Under the pieces are notes generated by a model. The model was given only the letters and a program-made list of their open reading frames with translations, was not told the origin of the DNA and searched no databases. Position numbers and translations under genes: made by a program. Source: Methylophaga pinxianii (GTDB taxonomy: Bacteria > Pseudomonadota > Gammaproteobacteria > Nitrosococcales > Methylophagaceae). Taken from it: a stretch of 64,000 nucleotides of DNA. Positions 18,690-27,937 of this stretch are shown piece by piece (positions within the stretch are counted from its first letter, which is position 1; the number at the start of each line of letters is the position of its first letter). Where the stretch lies: the NCBI RefSeq assembly GCF_020447225.1, contig NZ_JAJAEO010000189.1:82223-146222 (forward strand), in the 5' to 3' direction.

Positions 18690-18931
18690 GACAAGACCAG
18701 AAGTTATTCACTTTTAATTTCATTGTTACAGTGTTCTTACAACAACCGCTGCTAAGTTATTGAATAAGCAGAAAAGCATATTAACAGATTGATTTTAAAT
18801 GAAATTTCAATCTGGTCAAAAATTAACCATTTTGAACTGCTGTGTTAGATATTAATGACTTAGCGATTTTCAACGAGGTTAACCACAGACTTATCCACAG
18901 AAAATGTGAGTAACTCGCTAAGCTGTTGATT
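18690..18931 (+). repeat. Copy B of the duplicated non-coding element with DnaA boxes
   Basis: Partner of copy A with the same order of sites: TTATTCACT (18704-18712), TTAACCACA (18879-18887), TTATCCACA (18891-18899), and inverted arms CTTAGCGA / TCGCTAAG around the core. The 147 bp between the copies (18543-18689) are AT-rich with no clear feature. The pair fills the convergent gap between ttcA and the VOC gene. Confidence 0.8.
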
Positions 18932-18951
18932 ATTACTTTTAACTGGCTGAG

Positions 18952-19338
18952 TTACTTCATAACCGGGGTAAAATCTTCAGCAAATTCCAGTGCATTACCG
19001 TCCGGATCGCGGCAGAAAAAAGCTGCTCTACCCGACTTGCTGCGAGAGAATTCTATTCCGGCACTTTCCAGGCGTTCTGCCAATGCTTCAAGATCTTCTA
19101 CTAACAACGCTACATGTCGATCACGTCCACCATGTTCAGGTCGGCCATCAATTGAATCAGGGTTGGGCAAGACCATCAGATGTAGCTGTTGTTTATTATC
19201 CAAATCCAACCAGGCGCCATCATAAGCAAATTTAGGTCGATTTGGATTTAATGGGATCTGTAAGACATCACAGTAAAACTTAAGTGATTTGGGTAAATCT
19301 GCCACCAGAAAACTGGCATGTGCAATTGATTTAATCAT
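18952..19338 (-). CDS. VOC family (glyoxalase/bleomycin-resistance fold) protein
   Basis: 128 residues, one vicinal-oxygen-chelate domain pair: IAHASFLVADLPKSLKFYCDVL at the start, RDRHVALLVEDLEALAERLESAGIEF, and FCRDPDGNALEFAE at the end with the metal-binding Glu. The His/Glu pattern fits a metal-dependent lyase or dioxygenase-type fold, but the substrate is not predictable. The ATG at 19338 has AGGAA 5-6 bp upstream; an upstream in-frame codon would add five residues. Confidence 0.85.
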   Translation of the reverse strand: MIKSIAHASFLVADLPKSLKFYCDVLQIPLNPNRPKFAYDGAWLDLDNKQQLHLMVLPNPDSIDGRPEHGGRDRHVALLVEDLEALAERLESAGIEFSRSKSGRAAFFCRDPDGNALEFAEDFTPVMK

Positions 19339-19398
19339 ATATATTTCCTGCAAAATTAAATTAAAAACTCAGGACGTAAGGTTTTCTTTGACCTGGGG

Positions 19399-20283
19399 CT
19401 AACGATTGTTTTTTTCAATCTGGGCTATACCAAATGCGGCAGCAAAAATAAGGGCCCCGCCAAGCCATTCCGCAACAGTCATCATTTCAGTGGTCAATAA
19501 TGCTGAGGAAATCGCGGCAACAATCAATTCAAACAACATGATAACAGCTCCAAGATAGACCGGCATTCTGGCTAAACCATATAAAACAGTAACGGTCATT
19601 GCGATAATAATGCCTCCACCCACCAGCACAGCACTTAACCAGACTGTGATATCGACATCAGGCATAGAAGCTTGCTGTAAAAACAAAACCACAATGGAGA
19701 CCCCCACTACTCCCCATAAAATAATAGTGGTTTTTAATACCATTGGTACCGCAGCCAATTTACGGCTCAATACATTGTTGATAGCAAAACATACGCTCGC
19801 AAACAAGGCTAGCCAATCCGCCAGACCATGTGGCCAAGGTAAACCTGCTTCGGGACGCCATAACATCAATATAGTGCCCCCCATCGCTAAGACAAACATG
19901 ACGATGGCGATCCATGACAATTTTTCGCCCAGCCACCAGCGGCCCAGTATCACTGACCATAAGGGAGATAAGTAAAATAACAACATGACCCGCATTACCT
20001 GGCCTTCATTCAATGCTACTAAAAAGGCAAGATTGGTCATTCCAGCTGCCAAGGCCAGCCACAGCAGATCGAGCGGAATCTGTTTCCAGTGAAATCGTTG
20101 ACTGATAAAAATCGGCAGACTGGCTATTCCAGCGGTGAGATACATAATCAGTGTGACCCAAACCACCGACATGCCTGCTTGCTCGAACAGCCGCATGGGA
20201 TACCAGATAAGGCCCCACATGGTGGCGGCAAATATCAGGCTCAGAATGGCTAATTTAGATTCGGTGTGATTTACAGTATTCAT
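19399..20283 (-). CDS. DMT superfamily (EamA) transporter
   Basis: 294 residues with ten predicted membrane spans in two EamA repeats (first ends near IVMFVLAMGGTILMLW, second contains VYLGAVIMLFELIVAAIS). Such proteins export or import small metabolites such as amino acids or nucleosides. Substrate unknown. It is divergent from dapC with about 75 bp between. Confidence 0.88.
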   Translation of the reverse strand: MNTVNHTESKLAILSLIFAATMWGLIWYPMRLFEQAGMSVVWVTLIMYLTAGIASLPIFISQRFHWKQIPLDLLWLALAAGMTNLAFLVALNEGQVMRVMLLFYLSPLWSVILGRWWLGEKLSWIAIVMFVLAMGGTILMLWRPEAGLPWPHGLADWLALFASVCFAINNVLSRKLAAVPMVLKTTIILWGVVGVSIVVLFLQQASMPDVDITVWLSAVLVGGGIIIAMTVTVLYGLARMPVYLGAVIMLFELIVAAISSALLTTEMMTVAEWLGGALIFAAAFGIAQIEKNNR

Positions 20284-20357
20284 AACGATGCTTATAACAC
20301 GGCAGTCTGCTGAAGCGTTATAATGGCCGGATTTTTGTTATCCGGCGGTATGTATTC

Positions 20358-21554
20358 ATGAATCCAGATCTGGCCCTATTACACCCTTATCCTTTTGAGA
20401 AGCTCTCTGAACTGCAGCAAGGTTGCCAACCGCCGAGTGATCTGCCGCATATTTCGCTATCTATTGGTGAGCCCAAGCACCCGACGCCGGGTTTTATTAC
20501 TGAAGCCGTCATTAGCCATCTACACGGGTTATCCGTCTATCCTACTACAGCTGGCACTATCGAATTACGTCATACCATTGCAAACTGGCTGGATCAGCGC
20601 TTTCAGCTGGCAGGACATATCGATCCGATCTCGCAGATCCTGCCCGTTAATGGCACACGTGAAGCTTTGTTTGCATTTGCTCAGGCTATTATAGACAGAC
20701 GAAATGATCCGCTGATTGTGATGCCTAATCCGTTTTATCAAATTTATGAAGGCGCAGCCTTTTTAGCAGGTGCTGAACCGTATCTGCTTAACTGCACCGA
20801 AGAAACCGGTTTTGTGCCGGATTTTGATGCGGTTCCAGCCAGTGTCTGGTCACGTTGCCAATTATTATATTTATGCAGTCCTGGCAATCCAACCGGCGCG
20901 ATTGTCGATGCAGAGACCCTGACTAAACTGATCCAATTGGCGCACGAATATGATTTTATTATTGCCGCCGATGAATGTTATTCCGAAATCTACTTTGATG
21001 AAGTTTTGCCGCCCGTTGGCTTGTTACAAGCTGCTGTTGCTGCCGGTTATACTGACTTAAGCCGGTGTGTGGTATTTCATAGTTTATCCAAGCGTTCCAA
21101 TGCACCGGGTTTACGTAGTGGATTTGTCGCAGGGGATGCCAATGTCATCAAACCCTTCCTGCGTTATCGTACTTATCATGGCTGTGCGATGCCGCTATCC
21201 ACTCAGTCGGCTTCTATTGCTGCCTGGACAGACGAAGCACATGTGGTGCATAACCGTCATTTGTATAGAGAAAAGTTCGCGGCTGTGCTCGATATTTTGT
21301 CTCCAGTCATGAATGTTACCCAACCTGAAGCCAGTTTTTATCTATGGGCCGAAACACCCATAGCCGATACGGATTTTGCCCGTGGCTTATTTGATCAATA
21401 TAACGTTACCGTATTACCGGGACGTTTTTTAGCCAGAGATACCAAACAAGGTAATCCTGGCGTTAACCGGATCCGTATGGCGTTGGTAGCACCACAAGAT
21501 GAGTGCGTCGAAGCCGCTATGCGGATCCGTGATTATATTGAAACCCTTTCTTAA
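20358..21554 (+). CDS. dapC: Succinyldiaminopimelate transaminase
   Basis: 398 residues. A fold-type I PLP aminotransferase matching the DapC group ([38 protein letters not shown]). The cofactor lysine lies in [16 protein letters not shown], and [10 protein letters not shown] and [11 protein letters not shown] are the usual PLP-contact motifs. It makes N-succinyl-2-amino-6-oxopimelate to/from succinyl-DAP for lysine and peptidoglycan. dapD follows after 17 bp, confirming the pathway. A TATAAT (20319-20324) just upstream is a probable -10 box. Confidence 0.95.
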   Translation: MNPDLALLHPYPFEKLSELQQGCQPPSDLPHISLSIGEPKHPTPGFITEAVISHLHGLSVYPTTAGTIELRHTIANWLDQRFQLAGHIDPISQILPVNGTREALFAFAQAIIDRRNDPLIVMPNPFYQIYEGAAFLAGAEPYLLNCTEETGFVPDFDAVPASVWSRCQLLYLCSPGNPTGAIVDAETLTKLIQLAHEYDFIIAADECYSEIYFDEVLPPVGLLQAAVAAGYTDLSRCVVFHSLSKRSNAPGLRSGFVAGDANVIKPFLRYRTYHGCAMPLSTQSASIAAWTDEAHVVHNRHLYREKFAAVLDILSPVMNVTQPEASFYLWAETPIADTDFARGLFDQYNVTVLPGRFLARDTKQGNPGVNRIRMALVAPQDECVEAAMRIRDYIETLS

Positions 21555-21571
21555 ATTATTTGGAGAAACCG

Positions 21572-22393
21572 ATGAGTGATATCCAGCAGATTATCGAAGC
21601 GGCATTTGAACGCCGTGCAGAAATCAATCCAGCCAATGCCGACGCGGAAGTTCGTAATGCGGTCAATGAAGTTCTGGGAATGCTCGACAGCGGCAAAGCC
21701 CGCGTCGCCGAAAAACAAAATGGTGACTGGGTTGTTAATCAATGGCTGAAAAAAGCCGTTCTGTTATCGTTCCGTTTGAATGATAATCGGCCGATGTCTG
21801 GTGGCGAAACACAGTATTTCGACAAGGTTGAACCAAAATTCGCCAACTTTACCGAAGCTGATTTTAATACTGCCGGGGTGCGGGTAGTGCCACCAGCGGC
21901 TGCACGTCGTGGTTCGTATATTGCCCCTGGCGTTGTATTGATGCCTTCCTATGTGAACATCGGTGCCTATGTGGATTCCGGCACCATGGTCGATACTTGG
22001 GCTACTGTGGGCAGCTGTGCGCAAATCGGCAAAAACGTCCATTTATCCGGTGGTGTGGGTATTGGTGGTGTGCTTGAACCATTACAAGCCGGTCCGACAA
22101 TCATCGAAGATAATTGCTTTATTGGTGCTCGCTCTGAAGTGGTTGAAGGCGTTATCGTTGAAGAAGGTTCAGTAATTTCAATGGGCGTCTATATTGGTCA
22201 AAGTACCAAGATCTTCAACCGTATGACGGGCGAAATCAGCTATGGCCGTATACCAGCAGGTTCCGTAGTCGTTTCAGGAAATCTGCCGTCGAAAGATGGC
22301 ACATACAGTCTGTACTGCGCGGTGATTGTTAAACAAGTTGATGAAAAAACTCGTGGCAAAGTGGGAATCAACGAATTATTGCGTGATATCTAA
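21572..22393 (+). CDS. dapD: 2,3,4,5-tetrahydropyridine-2,6-dicarboxylate N-succinyltransferase
   Basis: 273 residues. It succinylates tetrahydrodipicolinate in the lysine/DAP pathway. The left-handed beta-helix hexapeptides are visible ([55 protein letters not shown]). The ATG at 21572 is set by GGAG 6 bp upstream; an upstream TTG at 21560 is inside the Shine-Dalgarno region and would add four residues. Confidence 0.97.
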   Translation: MSDIQQIIEAAFERRAEINPANADAEVRNAVNEVLGMLDSGKARVAEKQNGDWVVNQWLKKAVLLSFRLNDNRPMSGGETQYFDKVEPKFANFTEADFNTAGVRVVPPAAARRGSYIAPGVVLMPSYVNIGAYVDSGTMVDTWATVGSCAQIGKNVHLSGGVGIGGVLEPLQAGPTIIEDNCFIGARSEVVEGVIVEEGSVISMGVYIGQSTKIFNRMTGEISYGRIPAGSVVVSGNLPSKDGTYSLYCAVIVKQVDEKTRGKVGINELLRDI

Positions 22394-22401
22394 GTAATGG
22401 T

Positions 22402-22434
22402 GGCGGTAACCTCTTGATGTCGTTACCGCCTTTC
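22402..22434 (+). terminator. Probable terminator after dapD
   Basis: GGCGGTAAC (22402-22410) pairs perfectly with GTTACCGCC (22422-22430) around an 11-base loop, followed only by TTTCCC. The short T run makes it a weak intrinsic terminator or a partial attenuator before yffB-dapE. Confidence 0.5.
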
Positions 22435-22542
22435 CCACGGCTCTTGGTCAGTGGTAAACAATGATGCAAAACAAATTGATATACTGTATCATTTCCCCTC
22501 AAATTCCCTACCCAAAGGGCGCTTTCAGGTGAAAAGGCAATC

Positions 22543-22887
22543 ATGAAACTGTTTGGCATTAAGAATTGTGACACAGTCAAAAAAGCTCGACGCTGGCTGG
22601 ATGAACATCAAGTTTCCTATCAGTTCCATGATTTTCGTACAGACGGGCTGGATCAAGCGACTATCGAACAGTGGCTGAATTATGTCAGTTGGGAACAGCT
22701 GATAAACAAGCGTGGCACGACCTGGCGTAAACTTGAAGATCCACGTAAAGATCAACTGGATATATCTGCAGCTATCGAATTAATGGTCACGCATCCAACC
22801 CTTATTAAACGCCCAGTGATAGAAGATAAATCAGGTGTCTCAATAGGTTTTAATGAATCCGATTTTCAGGTCCGTTATGCAAAATAA
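22543..22887 (+). CDS. yffB: ArsC/Spx-family thioredoxin-fold protein (YffB-like)
   Basis: 114 residues. [19 protein letters not shown] carries a Cxxx-type active site with a single cysteine, as in the ArsC/Spx family; [15 protein letters not shown] closes the fold. In E. coli the homologue yffB also sits directly upstream of dapE, and here its 3' end overlaps dapE. Glutathione-dependent reductase activity has been suggested for YffB, but the physiological role is unclear. Confidence 0.88.
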   Translation: MKLFGIKNCDTVKKARRWLDEHQVSYQFHDFRTDGLDQATIEQWLNYVSWEQLINKRGTTWRKLEDPRKDQLDISAAIELMVTHPTLIKRPVIEDKSGVSIGFNESDFQVRYAK

Positions 22888-24019
22888 TTATTCTGACACC
22901 ACTCAGCTAACCATTGAGCTGATTCAACGTGACAGCGTGACTCCTGTTGATAAAGGCTGCCAGATCATGCTGGCTGAACGACTTGCAAATAGTGGTTTCA
23001 ATGCTGAATATCTGCGTTTTGGTGAAGTGGATAATCTTTGGTGTCGTCGGGGACATAATGGCCCGTTATTTGTGTTTGCAGGTCACACAGATGTGGTGCC
23101 TACCGGCCCGTTAGATAAATGGACACATCAACCTTTTGACGCCAAAATTGAAGATGGCATTTTGTATGGCCGTGGTGCAGCCGATATGAAAGGCAGTATA
23201 GCGGCCATGGTCACAGCCTGTGAACGCTTTACCAGTGAACATCCTCACCATGCTGGCAGCATCGCTTTTTTACTGACCAGCGATGAAGAAGGCCCGGCCA
23301 CTGATGGTACGGTGAAAGTTATCGAAACATTACAGGCACGTCAGGATCATATCGACTGGTGCGTCGTTGGTGAACCGACCAGTACTGAGAAAGTAGCTGA
23401 TGTGGTCAAAAATGGGCGCCGTGGCTCATTGAATGGTTACCTCACCGTAAAAGGTAAACAGGGACATATTGCTTATCCTCACTTAGCCGACAATCCAGTA
23501 CATAACCTGGCCCCGGCATTAGCTGAACTATGTGCGGTGCAATGGGATCAGGGTAATGCTGACTTCCCGCCCACCAGCTTTCAGGTGTCGAATTTGAACA
23601 GTGGTACTGGTGCCACTAATATTATTCCTGGTACCGTGGAAATGATTTTCAATTTCCGCTACTCCACCGAAGTGACCCATGAGGAATTGCAACAACAGGT
23701 TGAAGCAATACTCGACAAACATAATGTGGCTTATCAGATAGATTGGGTATTATCTGGTAAACCCTTCCGTACAGCCGGTGGCAAATTACTCGAAGCTGTG
23801 CAAGTGGCTGTAAAACATGTAACAGGTTACGACACAACATTATCCACTTCCGGTGGTACATCCGATGGCCGTTTTATTGCTCCCACTGGTGCCCAGGTGA
23901 TTGAACTTGGTCCGTTAAACGCGACGATCCACCAGATTGATGAACATGTTTCCATAGCTGATCTGGACACGCTATCAGCTATTTATCAGCAATTACTTAC
24001 TGAATTGCTGGTGAACTAA
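22877..24019 (+). CDS. dapE: Succinyl-diaminopimelate desuccinylase
   Basis: 380 residues, M20 dizinc hydrolase releasing LL-DAP from N-succinyl-LL-DAP. Metal-binding and catalytic motifs: [43 protein letters not shown] and [12 protein letters not shown]. The ATG at 22877 gives the standard start ([20 protein letters not shown]); an ATG at 22853 would add eight residues taken from the yffB coding region. It overlaps yffB by 11 bp, and the pathway genes dapC and dapD are just upstream. Confidence 0.96.
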   Translation: MQNNYSDTTQLTIELIQRDSVTPVDKGCQIMLAERLANSGFNAEYLRFGEVDNLWCRRGHNGPLFVFAGHTDVVPTGPLDKWTHQPFDAKIEDGILYGRGAADMKGSIAAMVTACERFTSEHPHHAGSIAFLLTSDEEGPATDGTVKVIETLQARQDHIDWCVVGEPTSTEKVADVVKNGRRGSLNGYLTVKGKQGHIAYPHLADNPVHNLAPALAELCAVQWDQGNADFPPTSFQVSNLNSGTGATNIIPGTVEMIFNFRYSTEVTHEELQQQVEAILDKHNVAYQIDWVLSGKPFRTAGGKLLEAVQVAVKHVTGYDTTLSTSGGTSDGRFIAPTGAQVIELGPLNATIHQIDEHVSIADLDTLSAIYQQLLTELLVN

Positions 24020-24024
24020 TCCTC

Positions 24025-24312
24025 ATGCAGATTCGGCATACCAAACATCTATTATGGCTTTTTGCAGCAGCATTATTGCTGATGCAATCCATAGCTGTTT
24101 GGCATGATGCCGAACATGCGTTTCACGATCATGTAGCCCTATGTGATCAGCTGAATGTTGTCAGTCATACTCCTTCAACCGATAACCATAATCAACTGGC
24201 TATCGCTATCTGGCAGTATTCTTTTCAACTTGAAACTTCGGTCGCTCCGCCTGCCCGTTTCAAAAATACTTATCATTCTTTCGCAATCCGCGCACCACCC
24301 TTTATCTCATAG
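24025..24312 (+). CDS. Small exported His-rich protein upstream of a TonB receptor
   Basis: 95 residues. A membrane or signal segment (LLWLFAAALLLMQSIAVWH) is followed by a His/Asp/Glu cluster, HDAEHAFHDHVALC, and a polar tail. Similar short proteins (DUF2946-like) are often found in front of TonB-dependent receptors for metals, which is the arrangement here: the ZnuD-like receptor starts about 70 bp downstream. It begins 5 bp after the dapE stop. A metal-binding periplasmic role is a guess from the histidines and context. Confidence 0.6.
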   Translation: MQIRHTKHLLWLFAAALLLMQSIAVWHDAEHAFHDHVALCDQLNVVSHTPSTDNHNQLAIAIWQYSFQLETSVAPPARFKNTYHSFAIRAPPFIS

Positions 24313-24384
24313 CGTTCACTTTTGACTGAATGCCGTTTTCTATTCGGAAATGGCTACTGATTTTTGCTATGAGGATTATTCGTG

Positions 24385-26511
24385 ATGAATAAAAAACCTA
24401 TTGTAGTGCTGCTTGCTGCAGCGCTCTCCCCTATGGCTTCTGCAGTGTTAGCTGCTGAAGATACTGTTGATATCCCACGTCTGGTGGTCACTTCTGATCC
24501 ATTAGGCAACCGTACATCTGATGAGTTGATCCAGCCAGTGACGGTTATTGCAGGCGATGAGCTCAATCAAAAACGCGCCAGTACAATTGGTGAAACATTG
24601 GATGGTTTACCTGGTGTGCACAATGCTGACTTTGGCCAAGGCGTAGGACGACCTGTTGTCCGAGGTTTACAAGGTTCTCGCGTAAAGGTCTTGGAGGATG
24701 GATTAAGCACTTCCGATATATCTGGTGAAGGTGCAGATCATGCTATCGGTATGGACGCAGGCCGTGCCGATCAAATTGAGGTTTTCCGGGGCCCTGCGAC
24801 ATTACTTTATGGCAGCGGTGCCGCTGGTGGCGTTATAAATGTTCGTAGTAATCGATTTAATCCCGAGTTTGGTGATTCCCCTCGAGTAGATGGACAAATG
24901 TTATACGGTTGGAACGGCCATGATCGCCAGGGTCGTCTGGGATTAGAGTTGCCGATGGGTGACAGCTTCGTTTTACGCACCGATTATGGTGTGCGCCGCA
25001 CCATTGATTTTGATATTGATGGTTATCAGCAAAAAGACCAGCAGGTTGGCCGTAAAGATAAATTACAAAACAGTGAAGTAGAAAATGACGTGTTTTCTAT
25101 CACTGGTTTATATAAGGGTGACTGGGGCTTTGCTGGTTTAGGTTACAGCACCTGGGAAACACAATACGGTATACCTGAAGTCTTCTTAGGTGTAGGTGAA
25201 GAGGAGCAGGAAAAAATTCGCGCGAAAAATGATCGTTTTGATTTTCGCAGTGAAATTAATGATCCACTACCTGGTTTCAGTGCTGCCAGGTTGAAAATGG
25301 CCTATACCAGCTATCGTCAACAGGAAATTGGCTCCGAGTTTGATAATGGTGCATTTGTTGAAAGTGAAGTTGAAACACGCTTTAACAATAACGAAACTGA
25401 AATGCGTCTGGAAATGGTACACAACCCGATTGGTGATTGGGAGGGTGTAGTAGGCCTGCAATTCAACGACAGAGACTTTGAAGCCGAAGGCGAAGGGCAT
25501 AGCCATGGAGGTGGTGATGAGCATGGTGGTGGTTTTTATATACGTGGTAATGACACCCGGACAGTAGGTTTATTTGTCCTTGAAGAACTACCCACTTATT
25601 TTGGACACTTTGAAGTCGCCGCCCGGGTTGATCATGTGCGTTCCAGCACAGATGATTTGGACGAAGCCCGTGATATTGATTTGCCAAGTGGTGAAGAACT
25701 TCAACAATCAGCCATATTAGGCAGTAACAGCTTCACGCCATTCAGTCTATCGGCTGGAACCCTGGTTGAGGTAGATCCGGCACATCATTTCAGAATGTCA
25801 GTTACCCGTTCGCAACGGGCTCCGTCGGCAGAACAACTCTATGCCTTCGGTAGCCATGCTGCAGCCGGCACAGTTGAGATTGGGGATCCGAACCTGGGTA
25901 AAGAAACCTATACCAATTTTGAAGTCGGTTTTGATCGTCATGTAGGCGCATTCCGCTATGAGCTGACCACCTTCTATAATTACGTCGATGACTTTATTTA
26001 TTTGGCAGCACAAAACGATGGTACAGGCCAAGCCATTGAAATTGAGGGCGATACGCTGGTAGTTAATGAACAACAAAATGCCAAGCTGTATGGTGCTGAA
26101 TTTGGTGCCATCACTGATCTGATTGATGGCCCTATTCCACTAAGTATGCGTTTGTCCACCGATCATGTACGCGGCAAATTGAGTAATGGTGAGAATATCC
26201 CTCGTATGAGCCCGACAAGAGTGGGTATCGGGTTTGATACTTCCTATGCTGATTGGGATTTCAGTCTGGATTATCGTCGTGTCTTTAAACAAACCAAAAC
26301 AGCTGTCACCGAGAGCAATACTGATGGCTACAACCTGGTTTCGTTTGACGCTAACTGGTCGCCCGCCAGCCTGAAAGGTGCTGAAATCTTTATTCAGGGA
26401 CGTAATTTATTGAATGAAGACGGTCGAAGACATACCAGCTTCTTTAAAGATGAATCGCCCATTCTGGGACGAACCATATATACCGGTATTCGATTCGATT
26501 TTGGTGGTTAA
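24385..26511 (+). CDS. TonB-dependent receptor, ZnuD-like (zinc uptake)
   Basis: 708 residues. It has a signal peptide (to about Ala24), a plug domain (PRLVVTSDPLG, GETLDGLPGVHNADFGQGVGRPVVRGLQG, QIEVFRGPATLLYGSGAAGGVINV) and a 22-strand barrel ending in aromatic-rich strands (final Phe). A His-rich loop, GHSHGGGDEHGGG, lies at about residues 373-386. This loop and the DGLPGVHNADFGQGVGRPV wording match the ZnuD zinc receptors. Energy comes from TonB-ExbBD. GTG at 24382 is an alternative start, with the same GAGG Shine-Dalgarno at 24371. No Zur box was recognised upstream. Confidence 0.85.
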   Translation: MNKKPIVVLLAAALSPMASAVLAAEDTVDIPRLVVTSDPLGNRTSDELIQPVTVIAGDELNQKRASTIGETLDGLPGVHNADFGQGVGRPVVRGLQGSRVKVLEDGLSTSDISGEGADHAIGMDAGRADQIEVFRGPATLLYGSGAAGGVINVRSNRFNPEFGDSPRVDGQMLYGWNGHDRQGRLGLELPMGDSFVLRTDYGVRRTIDFDIDGYQQKDQQVGRKDKLQNSEVENDVFSITGLYKGDWGFAGLGYSTWETQYGIPEVFLGVGEEEQEKIRAKNDRFDFRSEINDPLPGFSAARLKMAYTSYRQQEIGSEFDNGAFVESEVETRFNNNETEMRLEMVHNPIGDWEGVVGLQFNDRDFEAEGEGHSHGGGDEHGGGFYIRGNDTRTVGLFVLEELPTYFGHFEVAARVDHVRSSTDDLDEARDIDLPSGEELQQSAILGSNSFTPFSLSAGTLVEVDPAHHFRMSVTRSQRAPSAEQLYAFGSHAAAGTVEIGDPNLGKETYTNFEVGFDRHVGAFRYELTTFYNYVDDFIYLAAQNDGTGQAIEIEGDTLVVNEQQNAKLYGAEFGAITDLIDGPIPLSMRLSTDHVRGKLSNGENIPRMSPTRVGIGFDTSYADWDFSLDYRRVFKQTKTAVTESNTDGYNLVSFDANWSPASLKGAEIFIQGRNLLNEDGRRHTSFFKDESPILGRTIYTGIRFDFGG

Positions 26512-26537
26512 CGTTTAACACCATACTCAAACTAAAG

Positions 26538-26564
26538 AGGCTCGACACTGTCGAGCCTTTTTTT
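26538..26564 (+). terminator. Rho-independent terminator after the TonB receptor
   Basis: AGGCTCGACA and TGTCGAGCCT form a perfect hairpin with a minimal loop, followed by a run of seven Ts, 27 bp after the receptor stop. Confidence 0.9.
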
Positions 26565-26676
26565 GTGCCTCAAAATCAATAGCGGTTACGTTTGAAACCG
26601 ACCATTACCGGAGACTATAAAGCTTAACAGACCTCAGAGATTCTGCTAGATTGGGCTATTTTCATGGATAACGTAG

Positions 26677-27030
26677 ATGGCTTTAATCGAAACTGGGGAT
26701 GACATTAGCAGCATTAAACTGGTTTATATATTTAATCTGGTGGGCTCGCTGATTTACCCAATGCTGATAATGGGGGCTTGGGTCGCATATGAGAAAAAAC
26801 CGCACGCAGAACAATGGCTGCAATCCCATTATCGTTTTCAAATAACCAGTTTTTATATCAGCCTGATATTACTCATTCTTTCGTGGGGACTTTTATATCT
26901 CGGTAACTTGTACGGTCTGGCTGTCATGATGCTGTGGATTGTCTGGAATATCACTCGAAGTATTAAAGGTCTGAAAACGCTTAAAGCACAACTTCCGATA
27001 ACATATCCTAATAGCTTGTTGCTGGGCTGA
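26677..27030 (+). CDS. Membrane protein, DUF4870/TIC20-like
   Basis: 117 residues with three hydrophobic spans. The HYRFQITSFYISLILLILSW segment after a polar loop resembles small DUF4870-type membrane proteins. It is convergent with ydfG; the two stop codons abut. Function unknown. Confidence 0.7.
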   Translation: MALIETGDDISSIKLVYIFNLVGSLIYPMLIMGAWVAYEKKPHAEQWLQSHYRFQITSFYISLILLILSWGLLYLGNLYGLAVMMLWIVWNITRSIKGLKTLKAQLPITYPNSLLLG

Positions 27031-27792
27031 TTAGCCCCGATAAATTGCCAAGGGACCTGTCGCCTGTTGGGTGGGCATGATTTCCATGGTGGTAACGTTC
27101 ACATGAGAAGGTGTGTTGACTAACCACCAGATAGTATCGGCAATATCCTGTGCCGTCAGGGCCACGGTATTTTCATAGACTTTTTCGGCACGCTGTTCAT
27201 CGGCTTTAAATCGCACCATGGAAAATTCTGTTTCAGCATTACCTGGCTCAATATTGGTCACCCGAATCTGTGTTCCTAACAAGTCCGCACGCAGTGCCAG
27301 CGAAAACTGTCTGACAAAAGCCTTGCTGGCGCAATACACATTGCCGCCAGGATAAGGCCAGTTTCCAGCGATAGAACCGATATTAATGATGTACCCCCTG
27401 TCTCTGGTATGCATGCCCGGTAGAACCAATCTGGTACATCGCATCAAACCTTTGATATTGGTGTCCACCATGCGATCCCAATCTTCTATATCCGTCGCAT
27501 AGGCTGGTTCCAGCCCCAGAGCGAGTCCCGCATTGTTCACCAAGACATCGATCTGCTGAAATTCCTCAGGCAAATCGACGAAAGCCTGCTCCGTAGCCTG
27601 TTTGTCACTGATATCAAAACAACTGATACAGGTTTGACTCGCGCCACCTAACTCATTCTGCAAATCCAATAATCGCTCCATACGCCGACCAGTGATAATC
27701 AGCCGCCAGCCTGCTTTGGCAAATAGCCTGGCGCAGGCTTCTCCAAATCCAGCTGTTGCTCCGGTAATCATGATTATTGGCGATGAAGTCAT
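27031..27792 (-). CDS. ydfG: SDR family NADP-dependent dehydrogenase (YdfG-like)
   Basis: 253 residues. Classical short-chain dehydrogenase: GATAGFGEACA cofactor motif, NNAGLALGLEP, the catalytic Ser-Tyr-Lys (INIGSIAGNWPYPGGNVYCASKAF) and VRVTNIEPGN. The wording LGLEPAYATDIEDWDRMVDTN and ALTAQDIADTIWWLVNTP is very close to E. coli YdfG, a 3-hydroxy acid dehydrogenase that reduces malonic semialdehyde and oxidises L-allo-threonine/serine. It is expected in the cytoplasm as a tetramer. Confidence 0.9.
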   Translation of the reverse strand: MTSSPIIMITGATAGFGEACARLFAKAGWRLIITGRRMERLLDLQNELGGASQTCISCFDISDKQATEQAFVDLPEEFQQIDVLVNNAGLALGLEPAYATDIEDWDRMVDTNIKGLMRCTRLVLPGMHTRDRGYIINIGSIAGNWPYPGGNVYCASKAFVRQFSLALRADLLGTQIRVTNIEPGNAETEFSMVRFKADEQRAEKVYENTVALTAQDIADTIWWLVNTPSHVNVTTMEIMPTQQATGPLAIYRG

Positions 27793-27937
27793 GGGTTGTC
27801 TCTTCTTGGATAAAACATAGAATCACTTTGAACGGTAAGTAATTATGCAGATAATCGTTGTGGCTACCTGTTACAAAATCTATTTATTGCCTATTCTCAT
27901 TCAACAATAAAGGTTTCTCTGTCGTTACAGGGAGTAT

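Noticed and set aside
18301-18931. CRISPR array or phage attachment site
   Set aside because: Only two copies, no regular spacers, no cas genes and no integrase; the DnaA-box content is a better description.
18301-18931. Chromosomal replication origin as a firm call
   Set aside because: dnaA, dnaN, mnmG and rpmH are not nearby and only two perfect DnaA boxes are seen, so oriC stays one hypothesis among several.
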